Origin: Anatilimnocola floriformis
Lineage (GTDB): Bacteria; Planctomycetota; Planctomycetia; Pirellulales; Pirellulaceae
Length of the DNA stretch: 64,000 nucleotides
Direction of reading: 5' to 3'
NCBI RefSeq assembly: GCF_024256385.1
Contig: NZ_JAMLFW010000002.1
Span: forward strand, 372,001-436,000
Shown: piece after piece, positions 26,253 through 35,410 of the stretch
How the letters are laid out: each line of letters begins with the position of its first letter
How positions within the stretch are numbered: position 1 is the stretch's first letter
Position numbers and translations under genes: made by a program
Notes under the pieces: model-generated
Told to the model about the DNA's origin: nothing
The model's database searches: none
Seen by the model: only the letters and a program-made list of their open reading frames with translations

Positions 26253-26534
26253 CTAAACCAAACCGAGTTCGTCTGCCTCACGATCCGCTTCGGCAATCTG
26301 GCGCCGACGTTCGGCGAACGAAGCACTTACGGGAGGCGAATCGACGGAGCCATTGTCTCGCGCGAACATTCGCTTGATCGCCTCGAGCGACCTGTATCGT
26401 CGACCGCCAATCCAAACCCACTCGAGCTTGCCGCTCATCGCCCAGCGGTGAACGGTCGCCGGGTGCGGATGAGTCGGGATCCGCCGAGCGGCCTGCGGCA
26501 AAGTTATCAGTGTTTCTGTTTCGATGCTGATCAT
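26253..26534 (-). CDS. DUF1580-like DNA-binding protein, 93 residues
   Basis: The sequence LITLPQAARRIPTHPHPATV, HRWAMSGKLEWVWIGGRRYR and SLEAIKRMF follows the excisionase-like winged helix of DUF1580, a family largely confined to planctomycetes. The rest is a charged helix. Such proteins are common beside recombinases and may act as directionality factors or small regulators. Here it is divergent from the hydrolase gene. Confidence 0.75.
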   Translation of the reverse strand: MISIETETLITLPQAARRIPTHPHPATVHRWAMSGKLEWVWIGGRRYRSLEAIKRMFARDNGSVDSPPVSASFAERRRQIAEADREADELGLV

Positions 26535-26637
26535 CGTGATGCCCGTAAAAAGGCAGTTAAAATCGGCCTCGTTTGTGGGCCGGCGCGAACAACTCGAAGA
26601 ACAAATACAGTCGCCGATTAGTTGCAGTTTCTGCGAC

Positions 26638-26666
26638 TTGATCCACTAATTGGCATCTACGATATA
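26638..26666 (+). promoter_or_regulatory. Candidate sigma-70 promoter for the hydrolase gene
   Basis: TTGATC at 26638-26643 is followed after 17 bases by GATATA at 26661-26666. The spacing is ideal, the -10 is imperfect. The gene starts about 65 bases on. Confidence 0.35.
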
Positions 26667-26732
26667 GACGACGAGGTATCAAGACATGGAAAAAAGTGGC
26701 CCGGTTTTTGACGCGATTTGCGACTGATTAAC

Positions 26733-28517
26733 ATGGCGAGCCCTCAATCCGACCCCAAATCATATCGAGCTATGACCCAAGACCCAACCGTTAAAAACAA
26801 ACCGCTTGCAGTCGTGGTGCACGGCGTCGGTGAGCAACTTCGTTTTGAGACTCTTAAGGTATTCATCGAAGGCTGGACCAAGGACTTAGAGTTACCTGTA
26901 ACAAGAACTCGAGCTCAGATCGCGGCAGAACTGCGGCAACGCCAAGTCGTAGATGAGCCAGAAATGCCGTTCAAATTGGTCGAGATCAACTACTCCCTGG
27001 ACTTAGATGAATTTGCTCACTTCGGAGAGCGTGACTCTCGAAATTGGATCCGCTCATTTCGCAATCGACTTCGTGAAATTAACAAGCAGCGCTGCACAGC
27101 AAATACCCCGAATGATTTTGCAGTAATCGATCACGTCACGGATGATGTGCTCTTTGCTACCGCGCTCACACAATTTATCGCCAGCAGGTTCAATATCCAG
27201 GCATCCGGAATCGAACATGCCGCGTTGCACTTCATGAAGCAGGTTCAATTGTACTTAGATCATGAGCCATATCGCGAGAAGGTTAGCGAGACATTTCAAT
27301 CGTCCATGGAACGTTATGCCGCCAATAGCAGTTCGGAAGATAGGGGCATCACATTGGTTTGCCATAGTTTGGGAACCGTCGTAGCGCTTCGTGGCATCGT
27401 GGATGCTGCTAATACTGGGAAGCAATGGTTTACACGAATCGACCGTCTTATCACTTTTGGCAGTCCGATCGATACCGTGCTGCTCCTCTTCCCAGAACTA
27501 TTCCCTAAATTTGCAAGCCCACAAAAGAAGAAGATCGAATGGCTCAACTATTCGTTTGGGAATGATCCAATTGCGACAGACCTTGCCCTTGCCAGACACT
27601 GGGCGAGCAATGACTCCTCCCCTTTTTGCAAGGATGCTCCTGAGGAAATTGACTTGGGCCCCGGAGCGTTAACCACGGCGCACACCGACTATTGGCGTGA
27701 GTCAGCAATGTATATGGACATCATTACATATTCAAAATTCACAGACGAAGAAAAGAGGAATCGGCGATTGCATTTACGCAAACAATCTATTTCAACAATT
27801 TTTCATGTCGTTGGCTTGGTGTTGGCTGCAGCCGTCGGATGGTTGTTGGTCGTATGGTGGGAAGAAAATCTGAAATTCACGGATTCGGAAAGAGCTACGG
27901 AGTTGGCCGGTCCTACCGCCCAATTGGTTTGCTGGGTCGCCATGACTTTCATGGTCGTGTGTCACGTAAAATGCTGGAGCGCGAAAAGCAAGTATCGCCC
28001 CGTCTGGTTGCTCTCTTGCGGCGCAATCTCGTTTTTGTTGGCTACATTTTTGCCGGGCCTACCGCTTTTGGGAGAAGAACTCAATTACTGCTTCCCGTCT
28101 GTGCCTTATCCACTCATCGAATGGTGGAAACCGGGAAATCTGGTTCTCATTATCGTACCGCTATCCGCAACGCTAGGAGTCTTTCGCAGTGGGAAATTGG
28201 ATGTGTCTACCCGAGCCAAAGCAATCGTGGGTGGGCTCCTCGCTGTTTCAACGGTCGTGCTTTCGCTCGCAGTCGGATATCGGGACAACCCATCAAATGC
28301 GTCGTCTGAGTTTGGTCTTCTAACACTCACGTTTTTATTATGGTGGTTGAGCGTTCTGATATGCCGCATACATGAAGTGTACGCGTCGTTTATCGGCGGA
28401 CGCGCACATCTAGACTACTTATCCTCGGCATGGGGTGAGGAGAGCACCAAGCGGCATTTTCGTTGCCCCTTCTTGAGCAAAGAAACTGTGAGCGCCCTGG
28501 ATCCAAATCTTCACTAA
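26733..28517 (+). CDS. Alpha/beta hydrolase with six-helix membrane domain, 594 residues
   Basis: Residues 25-35 read LAVVVHGVGEQ, the oxyanion-loop strand of alpha/beta hydrolases, and residues 210-214 read CHSLG, the GxSxG-like nucleophile elbow with Ser212. Further on, ITFGSPIDTVL follows the family pattern for the strand before the catalytic Asp. From about residue 358 there are six hydrophobic segments. A lipase-like hydrolase tied to a membrane domain suggests action on lipids or a membrane-linked signal. There is no clear ribosome site before ATG 26733; TTG 26718 and ATG 26772 are alternatives. Confidence 0.75.
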   Translation: MASPQSDPKSYRAMTQDPTVKNKPLAVVVHGVGEQLRFETLKVFIEGWTKDLELPVTRTRAQIAAELRQRQVVDEPEMPFKLVEINYSLDLDEFAHFGERDSRNWIRSFRNRLREINKQRCTANTPNDFAVIDHVTDDVLFATALTQFIASRFNIQASGIEHAALHFMKQVQLYLDHEPYREKVSETFQSSMERYAANSSSEDRGITLVCHSLGTVVALRGIVDAANTGKQWFTRIDRLITFGSPIDTVLLLFPELFPKFASPQKKKIEWLNYSFGNDPIATDLALARHWASNDSSPFCKDAPEEIDLGPGALTTAHTDYWRESAMYMDIITYSKFTDEEKRNRRLHLRKQSISTIFHVVGLVLAAAVGWLLVVWWEENLKFTDSERATELAGPTAQLVCWVAMTFMVVCHVKCWSAKSKYRPVWLLSCGAISFLLATFLPGLPLLGEELNYCFPSVPYPLIEWWKPGNLVLIIVPLSATLGVFRSGKLDVSTRAKAIVGGLLAVSTVVLSLAVGYRDNPSNASSEFGLLTLTFLLWWLSVLICRIHEVYASFIGGRAHLDYLSSAWGEESTKRHFRCPFLSKETVSALDPNLH

Positions 28518-28672
28518 CCGTCGACCAGCTGAAGACGATCATCACTAGACGGTCAGGCGCCGTTCGATGCCGCACAAGCTGACCTCGTGATTCGCGACTG
28601 AGGAAACGCGTTGCGAGTGGTAATAATCGGCTAAGCATGGGGGCGACTAGTGCGCAGGTCTGCGAGGTTCAA

Positions 28673-29218
28673 CTAGGTTGTGCCGTACCCCTCACCGTGA
28701 AATTCGCTGGATTTCAACGCAGGTTTGTTCAAGCCATTTCCTGCTCGAAACTGTTCTAACTCGGCTTGACGTTGTAGATTCTCGGCTTCATCTCGAAAAT
28801 CGTAAATCGGCTGCCTGGAATCGATGTCTTCCACCCACGAAGAACGCCGCAGTTGTTGAACAACATCGCTGAGCCGCATTTGCTTTCGATTCAGCTGCGC
28901 GTGACAGTAAAACGCTTTGGCGAGTGAATCCCAGCAAACCTTCATAAGTGTGAACTCACCGACCGCATCGTCAAGCAACGTGAGACCGACGAAGGGAGCG
29001 AATTCCACCGACTCCTGCCGATCGAATGAAGCGTTTCCTTCTTTGTGCTCGATGTGGAGACTGAAGATGACACGCCAGCGATTCGTCGACTGCTCGCTCT
29101 GTGAACTACGCCTATCGTCAGACGCGAATTCGCGGCCATCTGCTTTTGCTAAGAATTCTTTCACAGCCTTCATAGTTGAACGACGAACACCACCGGTCTT
29201 CACAGAATCGAGCTTCAC
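28673..29218 (-). CDS. Hypothetical protein, 181 residues
   Basis: Starts at GTG 29218 with a purine-rich GGAGGAAGG upstream. It is a soluble, charged protein with a central beta-rich part (RWRVIFSLHIEHKEGN, then FVGLTLLDDAVGEFTLMKV) and a helical C-terminus rich in Arg/Glu (DEAENLQRQAELEQFRAGNG). It has no membrane segment and no family I recognise. It lies convergent to the hydrolase gene. Confidence 0.5.
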   Translation of the reverse strand: MKLDSVKTGGVRRSTMKAVKEFLAKADGREFASDDRRSSQSEQSTNRWRVIFSLHIEHKEGNASFDRQESVEFAPFVGLTLLDDAVGEFTLMKVCWDSLAKAFYCHAQLNRKQMRLSDVVQQLRRSSWVEDIDSRQPIYDFRDEAENLQRQAELEQFRAGNGLNKPALKSSEFHGEGYGTT

Positions 29219-29599
29219 GCCACCAATGCCCTTCCTCCATCATCGCCAGACCGTTGTTGGGCTCGGTTTCGTGGGCAGCCTTCGGGCGATTTGAGAAAAC
29301 GTTAGCAGCTCATCGCAATTTATGTCGATCGACACTTGGCACCTGAGTTCAACTGCGGGATTAGCACTCGGCATTTTCGCGACTATTGGCCCGTCTGGTG
29401 TGAAGATGTTGCCGCCCGCGAATCATCGCCTTTTCGCACCCGATCTGCAACTTCTCGATTTTCTTGTAACCGTTCACGCCACTGCAGCTATCGCTGCGTT
29501 TGCGGTTGTTCATTGCGGGTGCGCGTCGCCTGCTGCACCCTGTCGTTGCCACGCTAGCGGAAATTTTGATCTGTTGGGCGGATTCGCTAGAAGAGAGGT
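29219..29599. other. Spacer before the IS66 remnant
   Basis: No supported gene. This is where the left end of an IS66 element would be expected, but I could not define terminal inverted repeats by eye. Confidence 0.35.
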
Positions 29600-30289
29600 A
29601 TGGCAATCAGGAAGCTTGGCGAGTGTCCGAAATGCGCGGAGTGGCGGGAGCGCTTTGAGGCGATGGAAAAGCGCTTCGACGAGTTGATGAAGCATTGCGA
29701 GAAGTTGGAAGCGAAAGTCGGGTGTCTGTACGAGGAACTGGGGAAGTCGAATGCTCGCGTGAAACAGTTGCAGGAGGTGGTGGCGGGGCGCTCGAAGGAT
29801 TCGACCAACAGTTCGAAGCCGCCGTCGTCTGACATCGTTAAACCGTCCAAGCCGGAGCCAGAGGACGGTGCCGCGAAACGTCAGCGCGGCGGGCAAGTGG
29901 GACTCAAGCCGCAGCAGCGGAAGGCGTTCGCCGGCACGCTCCTCGCGGATTATTACAGCGCGTATCACCATTATCTCAAGACACATCCACTGGCCGACGC
30001 GCAGTTCTGCCTCGCGCATCTGATTCGCGACGTGAAGTTCTTAGAAAAACTGCCCGATCCAGCCGACCGTCAATTCGGCACCGAGTTGCTCGCGGAATTG
30101 AAGGCCCTGTTTCGCCTCTGGCACACCCGCGGCGAACCGCGAGACGATGCGGCGCAGAAATCGTTTCGTGCCGCGCTGCTTGCGCAAGGGAAGCGACTGC
30201 AAAGCGTCGCCCTCGAACAAGCGCCTGATCTCGAGCCAACCAACAACGCCGAACAAGCCATTCGGCGCCTTTGGCGGGCAGCATTCTGA
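29600..30289 (+). pseudogene. IS66-family transposase with large internal deletion
   Basis: The front is a typical IS66 TnpC N-terminus: a leucine-zipper-like coiled coil (KRFDELMKHCEKLEAKVGCL), then SKDSTNSSKPPSSD and RQRGGQVG. In place of the zinc-finger and the first part of the DDE core, the frame jumps directly to ADYYSAYHHYL, FCLAHLIRDVKFL and PTNNAEQAIRRLW, the C-terminal core of the same family. The join near nt 29930 keeps the frame, so a 229-residue chimera remains, but most of the catalytic domain is gone. The normal tail after NNAEQAIRP is also missing. Confidence 0.85.
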
Positions 30290-30464
30290 TTGGCACACCG
30301 TCGAGTTGCAACTCCGCCGCACACAGCCGAAGCAGTCGGTAACCATTATCAGCAATGAGTTCGCGCGACGACAGTTCGCCAGGCAGCATCACCTCGACCT
30401 TCGCAGTGCCAGCGTTGGCGAAGAGGATTTCGCGGTCAGCGTCGGAGAGACGAACAGCGCAGAG
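30290..30464 (-). pseudogene. Unidentified gene fragment abutting the IS66 remnant
   Basis: On the minus strand a coherent stretch reads LSDADREILFANAGTAKVEV, then MLPGELSSRELIADNGYRLL and LQLDGVPIRM. It has a stop in frame just upstream and is cut where the IS66 sequence begins. It looks like a piece of a gene broken by the insertion; I do not recognise the family. Confidence 0.25.
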
Positions 30465-30473
30465 AAAGCATGG

Positions 30474-30971
30474 TCAAGTTCGTGGCCCGGCGCCCCCAAC
30501 ACTTGTTGTCGTCGTCGCTGCTGCTGCTGTTTTTGCATCAGCAATTTTCTTGTCAGCCTCTTTCTCTAGATACGTGAACCACGTATTCAGATTGTTAAAC
30601 ATCTGCACAAGACAAAAGAAAATGGCCACGAAGGCAATCGCAGCGAGGACGCATCCCACAATTGCTCCACCGCCGTAGTGGCGCCACAGAACGCCGAAGG
30701 TAAATTGCCACGCTGACGTAATGAGGGAAATTACGAGAGTTCCAATTAGCAGCCAACTGAGCCGTTGAAGCGGAGCATAGGTCTTCAGGCTGGGTGAAGC
30801 AGCGCGAAGTCTCTCGACTTCGTCGAGGTAAAGCTGTCGCTCGTACAGTTCTTTCTTCATTTGCATCACGATGAAGGTCGTGGCACTCAGAAGAAAGCCA
30901 CTGAGCGTAAGAAAGCCCGTGAAGAGTGGCTGGCGCAGGGTCGCCTCGTAGAACTTGACGAATTCGTCCAT
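30474..30971 (-). CDS. Membrane protein of a two-gene operon, 165 residues
   Basis: Three hydrophobic segments at about residues 16-37, 71-96 and 100-125, a soluble helix between the first two, and a C-terminal helix ending in a Lys/Ala/Thr-rich tail (YLEKEADKKIADAKTAAAAT). Its ATG follows the stop of the upstream gene by 14 bases, with GGAGG in between, so the two are one operon. The small multi-pass design next to a soluble partner is reminiscent of membrane effectors in bacterial defence pairs; that is inference only. Confidence 0.65.
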   Translation of the reverse strand: MDEFVKFYEATLRQPLFTGFLTLSGFLLSATTFIVMQMKKELYERQLYLDEVERLRAASPSLKTYAPLQRLSWLLIGTLVISLITSAWQFTFGVLWRHYGGGAIVGCVLAAIAFVAIFFCLVQMFNNLNTWFTYLEKEADKKIADAKTAAAATTTTSVGGAGPRT

Positions 30972-30985
30972 AACCGACCTCCGTC

Positions 30986-31900
30986 CTACTTTGCCACCAT
31001 GCTCAGCAGTGTAGCATGACCGCGCGCTTCCGCGATTACTCGCTGCACCAAGCTGGATTCTTTGATGTCACTCAGATTGAAAGCCTGATCGTCGGTGATC
31101 GTGTCGAAATCGAACGTCGCGAATACGTCGGGGTTTTGGGCCAAGTGGATTGCCTCGCGAGATCCACAAGAGTTCGGTCCGCGTATTGTGCCGGAATTGA
31201 TTCCAAGTGCTGGGATAAGGTTCTTCAGCGCATTGCGAATGCTGTTTGCAGTGACTTTCGGCAGAAATTGAATTTTGTGCACCTCACGTTTCACAGCTCC
31301 AGTAAGCGGCGAGAACAAGTTGGTGTGAGGAACCAGTGCTGAAAACTCGAACTCAAACTCATCAATCCGACTCAACCTTGCGAGCAAATCTGCAAGTTCT
31401 GATGAGCGAATCCATTGAGTGAGCTGAAGCCCAGCAGTTTTGTAAAGCTTTCGCACTTCGTTAGCTCTCTTGCTCGTTGGCCCCTCTTCTACTGCTTCCA
31501 CGGCAGCGGCGCGTTTTTTCTGAATCGTTGAGTGGAATAGTCGCTGAAGAAGATCGCCAAACTGCTTCACTGCGCACGAACCACGATACTGGAGATAGAA
31601 ACCTCGTTGCGTCGTGGGGTGCAGAACGAAAACGTTGTAGTCGGCTAGTGTCTCACCAGGGGCTGGCTTGCTGACTGTTACTCGAATCGCTCCTTCTGTT
31701 TTCGACAATCGGCAAGAAGACTTGTGGTCCTTTGCCGAAATCATCAAACCAACGTGCAGTCCGTCAGCTTCAGCAAAATAAAGAAAACGGTCTTGTTTGC
31801 GAAATTCCCGCTCAAGATTCCAAGGAAGATCGTCCCAAAAATCCGCATAACTGACTGGCCCTAAAATCGTCAAATCAAACCCAACTATCCTTGCTTGCAT
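30986..31900 (-). CDS. Soluble partner protein of the two-gene operon, 304 residues
   Basis: Begins MQARIVGFDLTILGPVSYAD. The N-terminal 120 residues look like a mixed alpha/beta domain with repeated aromatic strands (FLYFAEADGLHVGLMISAKD; RGFYLQYRGSCAVKQFGDLL). Residues about 185-230 (FEFEFSALVPHTNLFSPLTG) suggest a second similar fold. It has no signal peptide or membrane span. Its stop is 14 bases before the membrane-protein gene. I do not recognise a family; a cytosolic sensor or regulator for the membrane partner is a reasonable guess. Confidence 0.6.
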   Translation of the reverse strand: MQARIVGFDLTILGPVSYADFWDDLPWNLEREFRKQDRFLYFAEADGLHVGLMISAKDHKSSCRLSKTEGAIRVTVSKPAPGETLADYNVFVLHPTTQRGFYLQYRGSCAVKQFGDLLQRLFHSTIQKKRAAAVEAVEEGPTSKRANEVRKLYKTAGLQLTQWIRSSELADLLARLSRIDEFEFEFSALVPHTNLFSPLTGAVKREVHKIQFLPKVTANSIRNALKNLIPALGINSGTIRGPNSCGSREAIHLAQNPDVFATFDFDTITDDQAFNLSDIKESSLVQRVIAEARGHATLLSMVAK

Positions 31901-32577
31901 TGCTTGTAGCCACCCGACTAAAGGAATTGTTTCTGCCCCACAAAAGAATGGCGATGGTGCGGCTGAAAAGCAAGTGCCGTGACATTTCCCGGATAATTTG
32001 AGGCGAAACTTAATCCAGTTTTCTGGCCAGGGCTGAGCGAAACATTCTCGTGCGTGATGCTGCCACTTGAAACGGCCCTTATTTTCACCGCGAGCGTGAC
32101 AACTTAGGCCTGTCGCTTTTGCGCCATTTCGAGTTCACACCTACCGCGTCGTTACCCGACTGCTTTTGTCCGACTCGGTACAATGCTCGTCGACCTGGGA
32201 GCAATGCAAGTCAATCGCGTTTCATCTGCTTACGCCATGGCCGCCATCGAAGCGGGAAGCCACGACGAAGCGAAAGCGATCCCGCGGCAAGCCATCGTGC
32301 TAAAGCTTTGTTTTCGACCAATCCCGAGCAACGAGTGCGGTGGATTCGTTATTAACGAATCTGTGGTGTCGGCGCCGACGAGCTCGTTCATAGTCCGTCA
32401 TGCCGGGTAGCGACTCGTCGAACTGCTTCTGCCAAGCGATCATTTCATCATCGATGAATTCGATCGGTTCCAGCGTTCGGTTGGGAATTTTGTTGATTGC
32501 CGACGTCGGCCGGGTCTTTTTTGATGTCGATGGCTGACAAGAATTAAATCGGTAGAATTAATGCAAAGGAGACGCCC
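31901..32577. other. Spacer with a 19-base palindrome
   Basis: No strong gene. A weak minus-strand frame near 32299-32500 (MIAWQKQFDESLPGMTDYER) could be a small gene or a remnant. It contains the palindrome at 32343-32361. Confidence 0.4.
32343..32361. repeat. Palindrome GATTCGTTA-T-TAACGAATC
   Basis: Two perfect 9-base arms surround a single base. It lies about 220 bases upstream of the gene at 32578 and about 1.9 kb from the start of the serine recombinase gene. It could be an operator or a recombinase site. Confidence 0.4.
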
Positions 32578-33261
32578 ATGCACATAATTACTCGCGATGA
32601 GTGGATCGTCACCAACAGCCAACCATGGTGGGCAAAATTGTTTCGCCTTGCGTTGCGCGAGGCGCTGCATTCAGTTTCTGGTCGAGAGCCACAGGAGACC
32701 GGAGTCGTAGTTTATGACCGTTTGACCCATGGGCAACAGCTCGGACAACTGATGACTGCGGGCCGTGTTCTACTGGAGGGCGGTAAGATGCCGCAGGTAA
32801 TCCAATCTGAGGGAACTCTCGCTGCGCTGTTTGGCTATTTGCGTCGAGCTGTACGCGCTGAGCTTCAGTCTGCAAAGCCAGACTTCGCTGTTCGCGACGC
32901 AGTGCTCGAGGCAGCCCGGACTACAGTCACCGCCGATGGTATCGAACATGTGGGGACCGCGTTGATGCCAGCATCGAGCACCGACGAGGAGCAATGGCTT
33001 GGACTAGTCGCCGAGCTCGAAGCGAGAATCGTTCGGCATCGCTACTTCGAAGAATTCGAAGAACTCGAAAGCGCGTCATTCGTCGAGCGAGACGATTTTC
33101 TAAGCGAACGCGGTCTACCTTGGGATTACTGCAGCTGGCGTCCCGTCGACTTGGAGGACCAAGACTTCGACGATGTCACCGACGAAATTGCGCGACTGAT
33201 CGAAGGTGACTCGGAAGACGAGCTGGTTCCCGAGTTCAGCGCACCGGACAATCTCAGCTAA
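32578..33261 (+). CDS. Hypothetical acidic protein, 227 residues
   Basis: A good ribosome site (AAGGAG) lies seven bases before the ATG. The protein begins MHIITRDEWIVTNSQPWWAK and is strongly acidic in its last 80 residues (FEEFEELESASFVERDDFL; DLEDQDFDDVTDEIARLIEG). No membrane span or known motif. Its last four bases overlap the end of the recombinase gene on the other strand, so the two are locked tail to tail and may have moved together. Confidence 0.6.
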   Translation: MHIITRDEWIVTNSQPWWAKLFRLALREALHSVSGREPQETGVVVYDRLTHGQQLGQLMTAGRVLLEGGKMPQVIQSEGTLAALFGYLRRAVRAELQSAKPDFAVRDAVLEAARTTVTADGIEHVGTALMPASSTDEEQWLGLVAELEARIVRHRYFEEFEELESASFVERDDFLSERGLPWDYCSWRPVDLEDQDFDDVTDEIARLIEGDSEDELVPEFSAPDNLS

Positions 33262-34265
33262 GCAGCAAGTTGCTTCAGAGCTTCAAGGGTTGGTGGTGTT
33301 CTCCCGTCGAGAAACGGGAAGGGATTGGGCGTGTCCGGCTCATTCCGGCCGATGTCGCGAAACCGCGCCGATTCGGGCGGATCGAATGCGCTGAAGCGAA
33401 TCGTATTCGGATTGAAATGCGGCAGGGCCTGATACTGCTTCTCGCGCCAGTAGTGTCGAACGATCGCGTGCGCATCCCATGTTTTTCCGCGCTCACCGAC
33501 AATGGCCTTACGGTAGAAGGTTTCGCCCATGAACTCGCGGAAGTGCTGCGGGATCATCTTGGCCACTTCCCGCGCGGAATTGCCCAACTCGTCTGCGATG
33601 CGAACAATCTCGCCCATGAATCGGCGGTAGTCAGCGTCCCAAACGAGCTGCAGCGTGTTCTTTACCGTTCGGCCTTCAGTGCGCTCGAGTTGGCCGATCA
33701 CCCGGCAACCGAGTGGCACATGTCGGCGATTGCCGTGATAGCGGCCCTGCTCCCGCATGGCTTTCTTCCGGCGTTTCGTGCGGTGTGAGCACTGATCGCT
33801 TTCGAGCTGTGCCGCGGCGACCATGAGGTTGAGGCTGAACTCTCCCGCCGGTGTTCCGTCTTGGAGGCTGGCGCCGAGGGCGTCAACGATATGCAGAGTG
33901 ACGCCGCGCGACTTGAACGACCTTCGCACATCGATGAAGTCCGCGACACTGCGCCAGAGCCGATCAACACGGTCAACGATGAAGTGATCGCCAGGTCGCA
34001 TCAGGTCGAATAGCATCTTCCCTGCGACGCGAAGCATGAACGGATTGGTGCGCGCGCTGACCGCGTAATCGTCCGGCACGAATGTGAAGTGTGCGACTCC
34101 CTTCGCGCGGAGCTCTCTCTCCCAGTAGGCCCGAGTTCGAATGCCCTGATTTGCGATTGCTTCGCCAAGGTCGATTGCATCTTGGTGGCTCTGTCGTCCA
34201 TAGCCCCAAGCCCAGGGCCCAAGGCGTTCCGGCAACTTCATTTGAAAATTCGGCAATCTGAGCAT
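33258..34265 (-). CDS. Serine recombinase (resolvase/invertase type), 335 residues
   Basis: I chose the ATG at 34265, which has GAGG at good distance. The catalytic domain shows GYGRQS near residue 21 (Ser26 the likely nucleophile), GDHFIVDRVDRLWRSVADFI with the conserved Arg residues, and PAGEFSLNLMVAAAQLESDQ then RTKRRKKAM, the E-helix start. The C-terminal 180 residues would hold the DNA-binding part. It is larger than a classical resolvase (about 190) and smaller than large integrases (over 450). It is the only intact recombinase seen, so it is a candidate mover of this accessory region. Confidence 0.8.
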   Translation of the reverse strand: MLRLPNFQMKLPERLGPWAWGYGRQSHQDAIDLGEAIANQGIRTRAYWERELRAKGVAHFTFVPDDYAVSARTNPFMLRVAGKMLFDLMRPGDHFIVDRVDRLWRSVADFIDVRRSFKSRGVTLHIVDALGASLQDGTPAGEFSLNLMVAAAQLESDQCSHRTKRRKKAMREQGRYHGNRRHVPLGCRVIGQLERTEGRTVKNTLQLVWDADYRRFMGEIVRIADELGNSAREVAKMIPQHFREFMGETFYRKAIVGERGKTWDAHAIVRHYWREKQYQALPHFNPNTIRFSAFDPPESARFRDIGRNEPDTPNPFPFLDGRTPPTLEALKQLAA

Positions 34266-34436
34266 TTTGATCCTCGCTAGTGGATTGATCTCGCGATTAT
34301 CTTCTGACTTCGGACAACAGTGGTCACGCAACTGCGGTGAGCGCGATTTCGATCAGGCAAAACGGTAGTGCTGGATTAAGTGGACCTGCTTTTTAGTGCA
34401 GTAATCGGCACCATAAACCGTTCGAATCGCTTGTCG

Positions 34437-34676
34437 TTAAATCCATAGGTCCAAGTACCAGAGGATGATTGCCTCAAAAGCAATATGTTGCCTAGAGAGC
34501 CAGGTAAGAGGATAGAAAAACGCGGATGCGATCTGAGGACTCGGAAGCCAGCCGTGCTTGTCCATCCACACCACGGGCCCCGATGACAAAAAATACAAAA
34601 TGGGAATGAGGATCCCAATGACCGTGGAGACTGCACAGCCAGGCGTATTGCGTCGCTCTAGGTTGTCGTCGGTCAT
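34437..34676 (-). CDS. Small membrane protein, 79 residues
   Basis: Starts MTDDNLERRNTPGCAVSTVI. Two hydrophobic segments (VIGILIPILYFLSSG and ASAFFYPLTWL) flank VVWMDKHGWLPSPQ. I have the impression of similar short two-helix proteins in planctomycetes. Function unknown. A minus-strand terminator lies 20 bases ahead, so it has its own promoter. Confidence 0.55.
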   Translation of the reverse strand: MTDDNLERRNTPGCAVSTVIGILIPILYFLSSGPVVWMDKHGWLPSPQIASAFFYPLTWLSRQHIAFEAIILWYLDLWI

Positions 34677-34696
34677 GCGCACCATTCTAACCGCGC

Positions 34697-34726
34697 AAAA
34701 AAAAGCCCCGCTAGGTTTCGCGGGGC
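34697..34726 (-). terminator. Strong intrinsic terminator, minus strand
   Basis: Stem GCCCCGC / GCGGGGC with an 8-base loop, followed on the minus strand by eight T. No minus-strand gene was found between it and 35003, so it may serve the gene ending at 35003 or a lost gene. Confidence 0.8.
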
Positions 34727-35002
34727 CGGGTAGTGGGTCAGTTTGCAATTCAGCTGTACTTGGAACACACGAAAACTATCTCGGCGGCAAGTGCGATTAC
34801 GTGAGCCGAGAAACGGAAGATTGACGGCAATCCTGATGAGAACTTCGTTTCGACAAGCTACGCCGAACGGCAAAACCAGAACTTCCGCATCCACAACTGG
34901 CGGTTCACGCGGCTAACTAATGCGTTTCATCATCGAGTTGCTGCTGGTCGAGCAGCCGAAGAAACGCGGCCCGCACAAGATGCGAGATTCGGCGTAGTGC
35001 AA

Positions 35003-35272
35003 TTAGGACTGCAAACCTGGGAACAAGGAGCCGTCCGTTGGCAAATAATTGGGCTTAGCTGCCTTTGGCTGTTTCCGGGTATCTAATTTCAGTGGCGGAT
35101 CGTTCGGCATCGGTATACCGCGGTCCCTGCGATATTGATCGTACCACCAACGCTGTTCGTGGATGATGATGGGCCTGTCCCGCCCATGATCCATCGGCAC
35201 TTGATTAGATTCATTGCAGTGCCCAACGACAGCAACGGCGCAAAGGGCCGCGAAGACAAAGGCGATTTTCAT
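35003..35272 (-). CDS. Small secreted protein, 89 residues
   Basis: I chose the ATG at 35272, preceded by GAGGTG. Residues 1-20 (MKIAFVFAALCAVAVVGHCN) are a signal peptide; the Cys at 19 is not in a classic lipobox. The mature part has an aromatic, charged stretch (EQRWWYDQYRRDRGIPMP) and a Pro/Lys-rich tail. No known family. Confidence 0.55.
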   Translation of the reverse strand: MKIAFVFAALCAVAVVGHCNESNQVPMDHGRDRPIIIHEQRWWYDQYRRDRGIPMPNDPPLKLDTRKQPKAAKPNYLPTDGSLFPGLQS

Positions 35273-35410
35273 AGTACACCTCGCGCACATTATCGTCATG
35301 ACGGTCAGTCAAACTCTGTCGTTTTTAGCGATTGCACAAGCGAATTTCAAACTGCCCCACCACCCAGGGCCGAACTGCCAACCGAGCAATTTGCGGATAC
35401 ACTGGAACCC

